Source: an uncultured Acidobacteriota bacterium
Lineage (GTDB): Bacteria; Acidobacteriota; Blastocatellia; Pyrinomonadales; Pyrinomonadaceae
NCBI GenBank assembly: GCA_902826505.1
Contig: CADEFG010000115.1
Coordinates: forward strand, 1-10,442
Direction of reading: 5' to 3'
Length of the DNA: 10,442 bases
Positions within the stretch are counted from its first letter, which is position 1. Every line of letters starts with the position of its first letter. The notes beneath the pieces were generated by a model. The model was given only the letters and a program-made list of their open reading frames with translations, was not told where the DNA came from and did not search any database. Position numbers and translations under genes: made by a program. Below, piece after piece: positions 1 through 7,025 of the stretch.

Positions 1-1
1 C

Positions 2-349
2 GCCGAGCGCCCGAAACATTTCGCGGTTTTTTCGGGCGACGACGCGAGCACTTTGCCTTTAATCTCGATCGGCGCGGACGGGCTCGTGTCGGTTTGCGCG
101 AACGAGATTCCCGATCTGACTTCAAAAATGGTCGAAAAAGCTTTGGACGGCGCGTGGACTGCCGCAAGGAAAATTCATTACAAGATCCTTCCGCTGATGG
201 CAGCCAATTTCGCGGAAGCAAGTCCTTCGCCGTGTAAATTCGTGATGAAGGAAATGGGCTTGCTCGAAGAAAATCTGCGCCTGCCGCTCGTGCCGGTGAC
301 CGAACCCGTGCGAAAGAAGTTAAAGGAAGTTTTAAGCAAAATCAAATAA
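2..349 (+). CDS. dapA: 4-hydroxy-tetrahydrodipicolinate synthase, C-terminal part (5' end outside window)
   Basis: This is the last 115 residues of a dihydrodipicolinate synthase, the enzyme that condenses pyruvate with aspartate semialdehyde at the start of diaminopimelate/lysine synthesis in the cytoplasm. The reading frame is open from base 2 to the TAA at 347-349. The visible part begins with FAVFSGDDAS followed by a glycine-rich GADGLVSV stretch and ends with the typical helical tail carrying K-MGLLEENLRLPLVPVTEP. These match the C-terminal half of the DapA TIM barrel and its tail (E. coli has FVLLSGDDAS and LRLPMTPIT in the same places). The catalytic lysine and tyrosine lie upstream and cannot be checked. 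A second gene of the pathway, dapD, lies 4.5 kb downstream on the same strand, which supports the assignment over other members of the DapA/NanA lyase family. Confidence 0.93.
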   Translation, partial: AERPKHFAVFSGDDASTLPLISIGADGLVSVCANEIPDLTSKMVEKALDGAWTAARKIHYKILPLMAANFAEASPSPCKFVMKEMGLLEENLRLPLVPVTEPVRKKLKEVLSKIK

Positions 350-356
350 TTCGGAA

Positions 357-383
357 TAATCAAGGCAGGTAATTGCCTAATTA
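357..383 (+). other. Imperfect hairpin between dapA and the peroxiredoxin gene
   Basis: AGGCA (363-367) pairs with TGCCT (374-378) around a six-base loop. TAAT (357-360) can pair with ATTA (380-383) across a small internal loop. The structure ends seven bases before the peroxiredoxin start codon. There is no U-tract, so it is a poor intrinsic terminator. It could be a weak attenuating or RNA-stability structure, or chance. No other signal is visible in the 40-base gap. Confidence 0.25.
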
Positions 384-389
384 TAGAAT

Positions 390-917
390 ATGAATTTAGT
401 TGAAAATATTTCGGTCGCGGTCGGCGCAAAAGCTCCCGACTTTGAGCTTCAAACCGAAAAAGGCAAAAAATGGCGGTTGTCCGAACAGCTTGGAAATGTC
501 GTCGCCCTGCTTTTTTATCCGAAGGACGAAACTTTGGTCTGCACCAAACAATTATGTTCGGTGCGCGATAATTGGTCGGATTATCTGGCGACGAAAGCGC
601 TCGTCGTCGGCATTTCGCCCGGCTCGACGGCAGAACACAAAGTTTTTGCCGCGCGCCACAACCTGCCGATTTCGCTGCTTGCCGACGTTGACCGCAGCGT
701 CACGCGGAAATACAGCTTTCACTGGATATTTCCGGTCGCTCTGACCCGTGCCGTCGTGATCATTGACGCCAAGGGAAAGATTTGCTCAAGAAAAGTAATG
801 CTGAGCGCCTTTCGACCGACCGACCGCGACGTGATCACGGCGATCTATGCGGCGCGCGCCGATTCGCTCGCGGAAAAATACGATTCGCTGACCCAAAAAA
901 ACAAAGGTTTCGAATAA
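390..917 (+). CDS. Thioredoxin-dependent peroxiredoxin, BCP/PrxQ type
   Basis: A 175-residue peroxiredoxin that would reduce hydrogen peroxide and organic hydroperoxides using a cysteine thiol recycled by thioredoxin; no signal peptide, so cytoplasmic. The order is typical of the AhpC/TSA fold: GAKAPDFEL near residues 12-20, the active-site segment FYPKDETLVCTKQLC at 42-56, and the ADVDRSVTRKY strand-helix region at 98-108. Cys51 is the expected peroxidatic cysteine in the TxxC motif (Thr48), and Cys56, four residues further on, is placed as the resolving cysteine of E. coli-type BCP. Arg120 fits the conserved active-site arginine. The start at 390 is the only ATG that gives the full N-terminal strand; no clear Shine-Dalgarno precedes it. 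The next gene begins 12 bases after the stop, so the two are probably co-transcribed. Confidence 0.9.
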   Translation: MNLVENISVAVGAKAPDFELQTEKGKKWRLSEQLGNVVALLFYPKDETLVCTKQLCSVRDNWSDYLATKALVVGISPGSTAEHKVFAARHNLPISLLADVDRSVTRKYSFHWIFPVALTRAVVIIDAKGKICSRKVMLSAFRPTDRDVITAIYAARADSLAEKYDSLTQKNKGFE

Positions 918-929
918 AATTTTGAAAGA

Positions 930-1244
930 ATGAAAAGCAAAATCATCACCCGCATCTGGCACGGCACGACGCGCGCCGTCCACGCGGACGAATATCTCGA
1001 ATTTTTGATCAAAACGGGCGTTGCCGATTACAAAAAGACGGAAGGAAACTTAAGCGTCAAGATTCTCCGCCGCGTCGAAGCGGACATTTGTCATTTCTGG
1101 ACGGTGACGACCTGGGACAGCGTTGAAAATATCAAAAAGTTCGCGGGACGCGATTACGAAAAAGCCAAATATTACGCGGAAGACAAGCAATTTCTTCTGG
1201 AATTCGAGCCGCAGGTCGTGCATTGCGAAACTTTCGAGTTTTAA
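930..1244 (+). CDS. ABM-like dimeric alpha/beta-barrel protein
   Basis: A 104-residue protein with the look of the antibiotic-biosynthesis-monooxygenase (ABM)/dimeric alpha-beta-barrel superfamily. An N-terminal strand (ITRIWHGTT, residues 5-13) is followed by a helix with HADEYLEFL, a strand with SVKILRRVE, the central HFWTVTTWDS strand-turn, then an amphipathic helix and a final EFEPQVVHCE strand. Members of this fold include small monooxygenases, heme-degrading enzymes and stress proteins, so substrate and activity cannot be read from the sequence. It starts 12 bases after the peroxiredoxin stop, which suggests a shared transcript and a possible oxidative-stress link (inference). No signal peptide or membrane segment is present. 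The family call is fairly secure; the function is open. Confidence 0.75.
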   Translation: MKSKIITRIWHGTTRAVHADEYLEFLIKTGVADYKKTEGNLSVKILRRVEADICHFWTVTTWDSVENIKKFAGRDYEKAKYYAEDKQFLLEFEPQVVHCETFEF

Positions 1245-1286
1245 AATCACGCCTTCAAATCCTTAAACAAAACCGAAATTAAAACT

Positions 1287-2492
1287 ATGAATAAATTTCT
1301 TGCCGTTTTTCTGATTTCAACACTTTTGATTTTGCCGGTTTCCGCGCAGCAAACCAAACCGCGGGCACGCGATCTGGGGATTCCGTTTGACGGCACGCCC
1401 GGACAATTTAACGCGATCACGGATGTCAAAGGCGTCGCGGTCGGCTACACGACCTTGATCGCCGGCGAGAACGAAAAAGCGGTTCGCACCGGCGTGACGG
1501 CGATCTTGCCGCAGGGCAAAAATTTCAAAGGACGGGTTTTTGCCGCGTGGCACACTTTGAACGGGAACGGCGAGATGACCGGAACGACGTGGGTCGAAGA
1601 ATCGGGCGGACTCGGCTCGCCCGTGATCATCACCAACACGCACAGCGTCGGCGTGGTGCGCGACGCGGTGATCGAATGGGGAATAAAGCATTTTTCGGAC
1701 GGGATCGGTTATTCGGGCGATTTTTCATTGCCGGTCGTTGCCGAAACCTACGACGGATTTTTAAACGACATCAACGGTTTTCACGTTAAAAAAGAACATG
1801 TCTTTCAGGCGTTGGATTCGGCAAACACCGGTTTGTTGGCGGAAGGCAATGTCGGCGGCGGAACGGGGATGATGGCACACGGATTCAAAGGCGGGACGGG
1901 CACTTCATCGCGTGTCTTAGACGCGAAAAACGGCGGTTATACGGTCGGCGTGCTCGTTCAGGCAAATTACGGTTCGCGTCAATTATTTCAGGTTGCCGGC
2001 GTGCCGGTCGGCAGGGAAATCAAGGATTTGATGCCGAAACCCGGACCAAAACCGACCGGCGCGGCTTCGGTCGAGAAAAAACTTTCGTTGACCGACGAAG
2101 GACAAGGTTCGATCATCGTCGTGGTCGCAACGGACGCGCCGCTGCTTCCGCATCAATTAAAACGGCTCGTCAAACGCGTTTCCTTAGGCGTCGGTAATAT
2201 GGGCGGGCGCGGCGAAAATTCGTCGGGCGATATTTTTATCGCTTTTTCGACCGCCAACGCCCAGGAAGCCAGCAAAGACGACGGTTTGGCAAATCTTTCG
2301 ATGCTGCCGAACGAAAAGATCAATCAGTTATTCTGGGCGACCGCAAGCGCGACCGAAGAAGCGATCCTGAACGCGCTGGTCGCCGCCGAAACGATGAAAG
2401 GTTATCACGGCAACACGGCTTTTGCCCTACCGCACGATCGTTTGAAGGAAATATTAAAAAAGTATAATCGTTTGGCGGAAGTAAAAAAATAA
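1287..2492 (+). CDS. Exported P1-family (DmpA/BapA-type) self-processing aminopeptidase
   Basis: A 401-residue N-terminal-nucleophile peptidase of MEROPS family P1 (L-aminopeptidase/D-esterase and beta-peptidyl aminopeptidase group). The first 20 residues form a Sec signal peptide (MNKFLAVFL..., predicted cleavage after VSA), so the enzyme should be exported. The mature protein opens with RARDLGIPFDGTPG and continues with ITDVKGVAVGYTT, the usual family start. The autoproteolysis site is clear: in EGQGSIIVV the break would fall between Gly274 and Ser275, freeing Ser275 as the nucleophile of the beta chain. Asn227 in QANYG and the SSGDIFIAFSTAN strand are the expected active-site neighbourhood. 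Length is normal for the family plus signal peptide. The gap to the preceding gene is 42 bases with no terminator, so read-through from upstream is possible. Substrate preference (L-amino amides, D-esters or beta-peptides) cannot be predicted. Confidence 0.93.
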   Translation: MNKFLAVFLISTLLILPVSAQQTKPRARDLGIPFDGTPGQFNAITDVKGVAVGYTTLIAGENEKAVRTGVTAILPQGKNFKGRVFAAWHTLNGNGEMTGTTWVEESGGLGSPVIITNTHSVGVVRDAVIEWGIKHFSDGIGYSGDFSLPVVAETYDGFLNDINGFHVKKEHVFQALDSANTGLLAEGNVGGGTGMMAHGFKGGTGTSSRVLDAKNGGYTVGVLVQANYGSRQLFQVAGVPVGREIKDLMPKPGPKPTGAASVEKKLSLTDEGQGSIIVVVATDAPLLPHQLKRLVKRVSLGVGNMGGRGENSSGDIFIAFSTANAQEASKDDGLANLSMLPNEKINQLFWATASATEEAILNALVAAETMKGYHGNTAFALPHDRLKEILKKYNRLAEVKK

Positions 2493-2493
2493 G

Positions 2494-2556
2494 ACCCGAA
2501 AATTCTTTGGCGGGTTTCCAATTTTGAAAAGAATATCAAAGCCCGCCGCCCGGCTT
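2494..2556 (+). terminator. Possible weak terminators after the P1 peptidase gene
   Basis: Two short stem-loops follow the stop codon. ACCCG (2494-2498) pairs with CGGGT (2511-2515) and is followed by only two more T. AAGCC (2539-2543) pairs with GGCTT (2552-2556) and is followed by AAATTT. Both stems have only five base pairs and neither has a strong U-tract, so they could slow or end transcription but are not convincing on their own. Confidence 0.3.
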
Positions 2557-2576
2557 AAATTTATAAACTCAAAAAT

Positions 2577-2626
2577 TTGACAACCAAATCGGGAATTTGT
2601 CCGTATAGACATCAGAGTTTTACAAA
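2577..2626 (+). promoter_or_regulatory. Candidate promoter region for the M28 peptidase gene
   Basis: The 167-base gap before the M28 gene holds a perfect TTGACA (2577-2582), but the best partner, TATAGA at 2604-2609, is 21 bases away, which is too long for an ordinary sigma-70 promoter. A second pairing, TTGTCC (2597-2602) with TACAAA (2621-2626) at 18 bases, has good spacing but only four matches in each box. One of these probably drives the gene, since weak terminator-like hairpins lie just upstream. Confidence 0.3.
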
Positions 2627-2649
2627 ACTACCAACCAAAATTTTATTCT

Positions 2650-2654
2650 GAGGT
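2650..2654 (+). promoter_or_regulatory. Shine-Dalgarno of the M28 peptidase gene
   Basis: GAGGT lies five bases before the ATG at 2660. It is the clearest ribosome-binding site in the window and fixes the start that supplies the full signal peptide. Confidence 0.7.
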
Positions 2655-2659
2655 CAAAA

Positions 2660-4783
2660 ATGAGAACCAGAAAAAGGAAATTATTCCTGATCGTTTTTTT
2701 ACTTTTTTCTTTTACTTTGCAGAGCACCGCGCAGACGACGCCGTTTTTAAGCGACGAGCAGATTCGTCTGCTGCGCAACGAGATTTCGGGCGACCGCGCG
2801 TTCGAGCATATTCGCGTGCTGACGCAGTGGCATCGCGATTCCGGCATGGAAGGCTATTTCAAGGCGATGGATTACGTCTCGGAAGCCGCCAAAAAGAATG
2901 GTTTAGAGGACGTTTCGATCATCAAACAGCCGTTTGAAGACAACGACGGAAATCCGGCGAATTATACGGCGAAAACGGCGGAGCTGTGGATCGTCGAACC
3001 GTTCGAACTGAAATTAGCCGACATCGGCGACCACGCGGTTTATCTCGCCGACAACAGCCGCGACGCCGACGTGACGGCGGAAGTTGTCTGGATCGGCGAT
3101 GCGAGCGAGGACGCGCTTAAAAATATCGATGTCAAAGGAAAAATCGTGCTCGCCAACGCAAGCCCTTTCGTCGCGGTTCAAAACGCCGTCTATAAACGCG
3201 GCGCGGTCGGCGTGATCGTTTACACGACTTCGGAATCGAAAAATATGCTCGATTTTCCCGACCAGATTCCGTGGGTTCGGATTCAGAATCCGCCGAAAGG
3301 CGAAAAAGGCACGTTTGCCTTCAGTCTTTCGCCGCGCAAGGGCGACACTTTGCGAAAAGTGCTGGAAACCAAACGCGAGCAGGATTTTTTCGCAACCGGC
3401 AAACGCACTTTGGGCGGCAAGGTCGTCGTCAGAGCAAAAGTCGATACCGACATCGGCGCGGAAAATGCGCGCACCGGCACGGGCATGGTCGAAGGCTGGA
3501 TTCGCGGGACGAAATACAAAGATCAGCAGATCGTTATCACCGCGCATCTTCAGGAAGAACAAGGTTCGGCAAACGACGACGGCAGCGGTTCGGGCAATAT
3601 GCTCGAACTCGCGCGGGTTTTTAATAAACTTATCAAAGAGGGGAAAATTCCACCGCCGAAACGCGATATTCGTTTCTGGTGGTCGGACGAAATTTATTCG
3701 GAATATCAATATATCCGCACCAATCCGGGTTCGGAAAAAAAGATGCTCGTCAATCTCCACCAGGATATGACGGGCGCGAAACAATCGATGGGCAGCCGCG
3801 TGCAGCACCTGATTTTCGCTCCGCATTCACGCACCTCTTATCTCGACGCGCTCTTTGAAAACATCGGAAATTTCGTGATCCTGACGAACAACGCATTTAT
3901 TCAAGCCGGTCGCGGCGGCGGTTATGAACGCCCGTTCTCGCAGCCGATTCTTTCAACACGCGGCACGCGCGAAGCCTACAACGCGCGCTTCGTGCCGTAT
4001 TTCGGTTCATCGGATAATCTCGTTTTTGTCGAGGGAATTATCGGCGTGCCGTCGGTTGCGCTGATCAATTGGGACGATTATTACATCCATTCTTCGAACG
4101 ACGATCTGGACAATATCGACCAGACGCAACTCCAGCGCAACAATTTTATTGTCGGCGCGATGGCGTTTTATCTTGCCTACGCCGAAGCCGAGGATATTCC
4201 CGTTCTCGCGGCGGAAACTTACGGGCAGGGCGGAAAACGGCTTGCCAACGATCTGCAGGTCGCGATGCAACTTTTGAACGCGGCGGACAATTGGGCGGAC
4301 GCACATCTATTGATCGAACAAGGCTCGATTCGCGAACGCCGCGCCTTAAATTCGATGCGCGTGATCGCCGGAAGCGACGCCAAAGCGAATCAAACGATCG
4401 ATACTTTTCTAAAATTGGTGGACGAGCGCGAAAAACGGCTGTATGACGAAATCGGTGCGTTTTACCAGACCAAATACGGCAAAAAAGCGGTTTTAAGTTT
4501 ATCGGCGGCGGAAACGGACGCGGCGAAAAAAATTCCTTCGAACATCGCTTCGATGGATGAATATTTTACGAAACGAACCGGCGCACCGGGCGGAATGCAT
4601 TCGCTGATGCGCGGCGAAACGATGAGCTTTGTTGACGGACGGCGCAGTTATTACGACATTTACAAAGCCGTCAAAGCGGAGTCTCTCGCCGCCGGAAAGT
4701 TTTTTTACGGCACGGTGACGCTCGACGATGTCGTTAAAACGCTCGACGCCAACGTCAAATCCGGCGCGTTGAAATTGAAATAA
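2660..4783 (+). CDS. Exported M28-family metallopeptidase with PA domain
   Basis: A 707-residue zinc peptidase of family M28, expected outside the cytoplasm. Residues 1-24 are a signal peptide (RTRKRK, then a hydrophobic run, cleavage after STA). A protease-associated (PA) insert lies at about 130-240 (VKGKIVLANAS, GAVGVIVY), followed by the M28 core at about 285-500. Five metal ligands can be assigned: His296 (ITAHL), Asp306 (ANDDGSGS), Glu344 (FWWSDE), Asp369 (NLHQDM) and His477 (YYIHSSND). Two usual catalytic-site residues differ: the HxD aspartate is Gln298 and the Glu-Glu pair reads Asp343-Glu344. The last 200 residues are a largely helical C-terminal region with no family I recognise. 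The gene stands alone between a candidate promoter and a strong terminator. It probably releases amino acids or dipeptides from external peptides, together with the P1 enzyme upstream (inference). Confidence 0.88.
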   Translation: MRTRKRKLFLIVFLLFSFTLQSTAQTTPFLSDEQIRLLRNEISGDRAFEHIRVLTQWHRDSGMEGYFKAMDYVSEAAKKNGLEDVSIIKQPFEDNDGNPANYTAKTAELWIVEPFELKLADIGDHAVYLADNSRDADVTAEVVWIGDASEDALKNIDVKGKIVLANASPFVAVQNAVYKRGAVGVIVYTTSESKNMLDFPDQIPWVRIQNPPKGEKGTFAFSLSPRKGDTLRKVLETKREQDFFATGKRTLGGKVVVRAKVDTDIGAENARTGTGMVEGWIRGTKYKDQQIVITAHLQEEQGSANDDGSGSGNMLELARVFNKLIKEGKIPPPKRDIRFWWSDEIYSEYQYIRTNPGSEKKMLVNLHQDMTGAKQSMGSRVQHLIFAPHSRTSYLDALFENIGNFVILTNNAFIQAGRGGGYERPFSQPILSTRGTREAYNARFVPYFGSSDNLVFVEGIIGVPSVALINWDDYYIHSSNDDLDNIDQTQLQRNNFIVGAMAFYLAYAEAEDIPVLAAETYGQGGKRLANDLQVAMQLLNAADNWADAHLLIEQGSIRERRALNSMRVIAGSDAKANQTIDTFLKLVDEREKRLYDEIGAFYQTKYGKKAVLSLSAAETDAAKKIPSNIASMDEYFTKRTGAPGGMHSLMRGETMSFVDGRRSYYDIYKAVKAESLAAGKFFYGTVTLDDVVKTLDANVKSGALKLK

Positions 4784-4803
4784 ACCGCCCTTTCCAAAAA
4801 CTC

Positions 4804-4839
4804 AAAAGCGAAGCCGAAATTCGCGCTTCGCTTTTTTTT
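4804..4839 (+). terminator. Strong intrinsic terminator after the M28 gene
   Basis: An 11-bp perfect stem (AAAAGCGAAGC at 4804-4814 with its complement at 4825-4835) with a ten-base loop runs into eight consecutive T (4832-4839). It lies 20 bases after the M28 stop. It should end transcription from upstream, so dapD downstream needs its own promoter. Confidence 0.92.
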
Positions 4840-4908
4840 GCCCGAAGTTTACAGGAAATTCGCTTTTGCCGATTGGTAATAAATATTTGTAAACTGAACT
4901 TATAAACA

Positions 4909-5739
4909 ATGAATTTACAAGAAAAGATCGAACAATTATTGAGCAAATCGGATTTCGATGCGGATGACCGCGCTGTTTTTGAGGAATTCAAGACGGCTTT
5001 AAGATGCGGCGCGATTCGTTCGGCGGAAAAGGATTCGGATGGAAACTGGAAAGCAAACGCCTGGGTCAAGCAGGGAATTTTGGTCGGCTTTAAAATGGGC
5101 AAGATGGTCAATATGTCATTTAGCGGCGAGACTTTTCAGTTTTTTGATAAAGACACATACCCGCTGCGCCCGATGAACCTCGACGACAAAATCCGGATCG
5201 TTCCCGGCGGTTCGACGATTCGTGACGGATCGTTCGTCGGGCAAAACGTCGTGCTGATGCCGCCGTGTTATGTCAATGTCGGAGCCTTTGTTGACGAAGG
5301 CACGATGATCGATTCGCACGCGCTTGTCGGCTCGTGCGCGCAAATCGGGAAACGCGTGCATATTTCTGCCGCCGCGCAGATCGGCGGCGTGCTCGAACCC
5401 GTCGGCGCGAATCCGGTCGTTATCGAAGACGACGTTTTGGTCGGCGGCAACACGGGCGTTTACGAAGGCGTCGTCGTCCGCGAGCGGAGCGTGCTGGCAT
5501 CGGGCGTAATTTTGACGCGCTCGACGCCGGTTTTCGATCTCGTCAAAGGCGAAGTTCTCAAATCGACGCCGGAAAAAACTCTCGAAATTCCGGCGGGCGC
5601 GGTCGTCGTCCAGGGTTCGCGGGCAATTACAAGCGGTTTCGGCAAAGAAAACGGTCTTTCGCTCTACGCGCCGATGATCGTCAAATACCGCGACGAAAAA
5701 ACCGACGCTTCGACGAAATTGGAAGATTATTTGCGGTAG
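4909..5739 (+). CDS. dapD: 2,3,4,5-tetrahydropyridine-2,6-dicarboxylate N-succinyltransferase
   Basis: A 276-residue DapD, the cytoplasmic acyltransferase that moves a succinyl group from succinyl-CoA to tetrahydrodipicolinate, committing the cell to the succinylase branch of diaminopimelate/lysine synthesis. Residues 1-90 form the N-terminal helical domain (AIRSAEKDSDGNWKANAWVKQ, compare ALRVAEKIDGQW in E. coli). Residues about 98-235 are the left-handed beta-helix of hexapeptide repeats with the family landmarks VLMPPCYVNVGAFVDEGTMID, VGSCAQIGKRVHIS and IGGVLEPVGANPVVIED. The C-terminal part has SLYAPMIVKY, as in E. coli SLYCAVIVKK. Length equals the E. coli enzyme (274). The ATG at 4909 lies 70 bases after the terminator; no convincing Shine-Dalgarno or promoter is seen. 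The next gene starts six bases after the stop. Confidence 0.96.
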   Translation: MNLQEKIEQLLSKSDFDADDRAVFEEFKTALRCGAIRSAEKDSDGNWKANAWVKQGILVGFKMGKMVNMSFSGETFQFFDKDTYPLRPMNLDDKIRIVPGGSTIRDGSFVGQNVVLMPPCYVNVGAFVDEGTMIDSHALVGSCAQIGKRVHISAAAQIGGVLEPVGANPVVIEDDVLVGGNTGVYEGVVVRERSVLASGVILTRSTPVFDLVKGEVLKSTPEKTLEIPAGAVVVQGSRAITSGFGKENGLSLYAPMIVKYRDEKTDASTKLEDYLR

Positions 5740-5745
5740 AAATAT

Positions 5746-6042
5746 ATGAATAATCTCGAAGAAATTGAGAAATTATGGCTTGAATTCTATAAACTTCCCT
5801 TTCCATCAGGTTTAGCGGGTGAAGATGTCAATGGTATTTGTGTCACATCTTTAGATACATTTACGGCAGGCTGCATTGATACTTTTGTATCTAAAAAAGG
5901 TCGCCTCGATAAGAAAAGAAAAGCAATTTTGATAGAATGTCAAAACCAACTTGAAATTGTAGTCGATAATCTCGCCGATGAACCTAAAGTCTATTATGAA
6001 AAACTTTTAACACTAACCAACAAAATTCTTAATCACAAATAA
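5746..6042 (+). CDS. Small AT-rich protein of unknown function
   Basis: A 98-residue protein I do not recognise. It begins with an acidic amphipathic helix (NNLEEIEKLWLEFYKL), has an LPFPSGLAGEDVNGIC segment, then LDTFTAGCIDTFV (37-48), a basic patch (SKKGRLDKKRKA, 49-60) and two further predicted helices to the end. Three cysteines (32, 43, 65) are not arranged as a metal site. There is no signal peptide or membrane segment. By hand count the gene is about one third G+C, against roughly 50-60 % in sampled stretches of dapD beside it, and uses codons such as tta, aga and ata that the neighbours use less often. It sits with six-base gaps between dapD and the lipid kinase, so it is probably co-transcribed with them. 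The different base composition suggests it arrived later. The regular helix pattern and lack of frame damage favour a real gene. Confidence 0.75.
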   Translation: MNNLEEIEKLWLEFYKLPFPSGLAGEDVNGICVTSLDTFTAGCIDTFVSKKGRLDKKRKAILIECQNQLEIVVDNLADEPKVYYEKLLTLTNKILNHK

Positions 6043-6048
6043 AAAATT

Positions 6049-6951
6049 ATGCCTCAGCCGATCGAAGTCATCATCAACGCGGGTTCGGGAAGTGTTTTGG
6101 CGGATGAAACAAAACGCCGGCTTGCCGAATTGTTTGAAGAAAACGGCGTTGAAGCTCACATAAATTTAGCAAAAAACGGTTTTGAGATCGTCGAACTCGC
6201 CAAAAAACTCGTCAACAGCGAAGCCGAAATCATCGTCGCGGGCGGCGGCGACGGAACCGTCAGCGCGGTATCGGAAGAAGTTCTCAAAGCCGGTAAAATT
6301 CTCGGTGTGCTGCCGCTCGGAACGCTCAATAATTTCTCGAAGGATCTGCGAATTCCGCAGGATATCGAAGAAGCCGTCTGGATCATCGCCGAAAACAATG
6401 TCAAAACGATCGATGTCGGCGAGGTCAACGGGCATATTTTTGTCAATAATTCGAGCATCGGACTTTATCCGCACATCGTCCGGCGGCGCGAAAAACAGCA
6501 AAGATTGGGTCGCGGAAAATGGGCGTCGGCGTTTTGGGCGGCTTTGCGGATCTTACGGCGTTCGCCGTTTTTTGCCGTCCGCATGGAAACCGAAAAAGGC
6601 AAGCGCGTCGTCAAAACACCGTTCGTTTTTGTCGGCAACAACGAATACGAGATGGATTTTTTCAACATCGGCAGACGCGCGAAAATGGATGACGGAAAAT
6701 TGAGCGTTTATTTTCTGCACAAACACGGACGTAAAGGATTATTTATGTTATTTGTCCGCACGCTTTTCGGGAGATTGCGGCAGACCAAGGATTTTGAAGA
6801 AATTCTCGTCGAAGCGATCACGATCGAAACGCGCAAAAAAAGGATTCTGGTCGCGTTCGACGGCGAGGTCGAAAAGCTCGCGACGCCGCTTCATTACAAA
6901 ATTCACAAACAGGCTTTGCGCGTCATCGTGCCGCCGGAAAGCGAATCGTAA
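6049..6951 (+). CDS. Diacylglycerol kinase-family lipid kinase (YegS/DagK type)
   Basis: A 300-residue cytoplasmic, membrane-associating lipid kinase that would phosphorylate diacylglycerol or a related lipid using ATP. The N-terminal catalytic domain starts with VIINAGSGS (residues 7-15), has the nucleotide-binding GGGDGT at 65-70 and the LGTLNNFSKDL motif at 90-100. The C-terminal beta-sandwich domain has VNNSSIGLYP (about 132-141), VGNNEYE and the late AFDGE motif at 269-273, all standard in YegS/DagB-like proteins. Length is normal. The protein is basic in the 145-180 region (RRREKQQRLGRGKW), which would suit contact with anionic membranes. The ATG follows the small upstream gene by six bases. 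The lipid substrate cannot be told from the sequence; bacterial relatives use diacylglycerol, phosphatidylglycerol or sphingoid bases. Confidence 0.9.
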   Translation: MPQPIEVIINAGSGSVLADETKRRLAELFEENGVEAHINLAKNGFEIVELAKKLVNSEAEIIVAGGGDGTVSAVSEEVLKAGKILGVLPLGTLNNFSKDLRIPQDIEEAVWIIAENNVKTIDVGEVNGHIFVNNSSIGLYPHIVRRREKQQRLGRGKWASAFWAALRILRRSPFFAVRMETEKGKRVVKTPFVFVGNNEYEMDFFNIGRRAKMDDGKLSVYFLHKHGRKGLFMLFVRTLFGRLRQTKDFEEILVEAITIETRKKRILVAFDGEVEKLATPLHYKIHKQALRVIVPPESES

Positions 6952-6984
6952 ACTGCGAATCGGCAATCGGGAAAAAGAAATTTA

Positions 6985-7013
6985 TTTACTATCTCCGGTT
7001 GACGATCTACAAT
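6985..7013 (+). promoter_or_regulatory. Candidate promoter for the metallophosphoesterase gene
   Basis: TTTACT (6985-6990) and TACAAT (7008-7013) are separated by 17 bases and match the sigma-70 boxes at four and five of six positions. A transcript starting seven bases after the -10 box would begin about six bases before the ATG at 7026, leaving almost no leader. No Shine-Dalgarno is visible, which is consistent with that but does not prove it. Confidence 0.3.
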
Positions 7014-7025
7014 TTACTAAATCTT

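Noticed and set aside
3014..3826. A long open frame on the minus strand (270 codons).
   Set aside because: It lies wholly inside the well-supported M28 gene and its translation is Arg/Phe-rich low-quality sequence typical of an antisense frame in GC-rich coding DNA.
4866..4906. Promoter for dapD.
   Set aside because: TTGCCG and TTGGTA are possible -35 boxes, but no acceptable -10 sits 16-18 bases away; the TATAAA at 4901-4906 is too close to the ATG to serve. A promoter must exist after the terminator, but I cannot place it.
6952..6984. Short repeated tcggcaatcgg-type sequence after the lipid kinase stop as a REP element.
   Set aside because: Only two near-copies of a five-to-six-base word, with no pairing; too short to support.
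6999..7025. TTG start for the phosphoesterase, nine codons upstream of the ATG.
   Set aside because: The extra residues lie before the normal first strand of the fold and overlap the candidate promoter; the ATG at 7026 gives the standard N-terminus.
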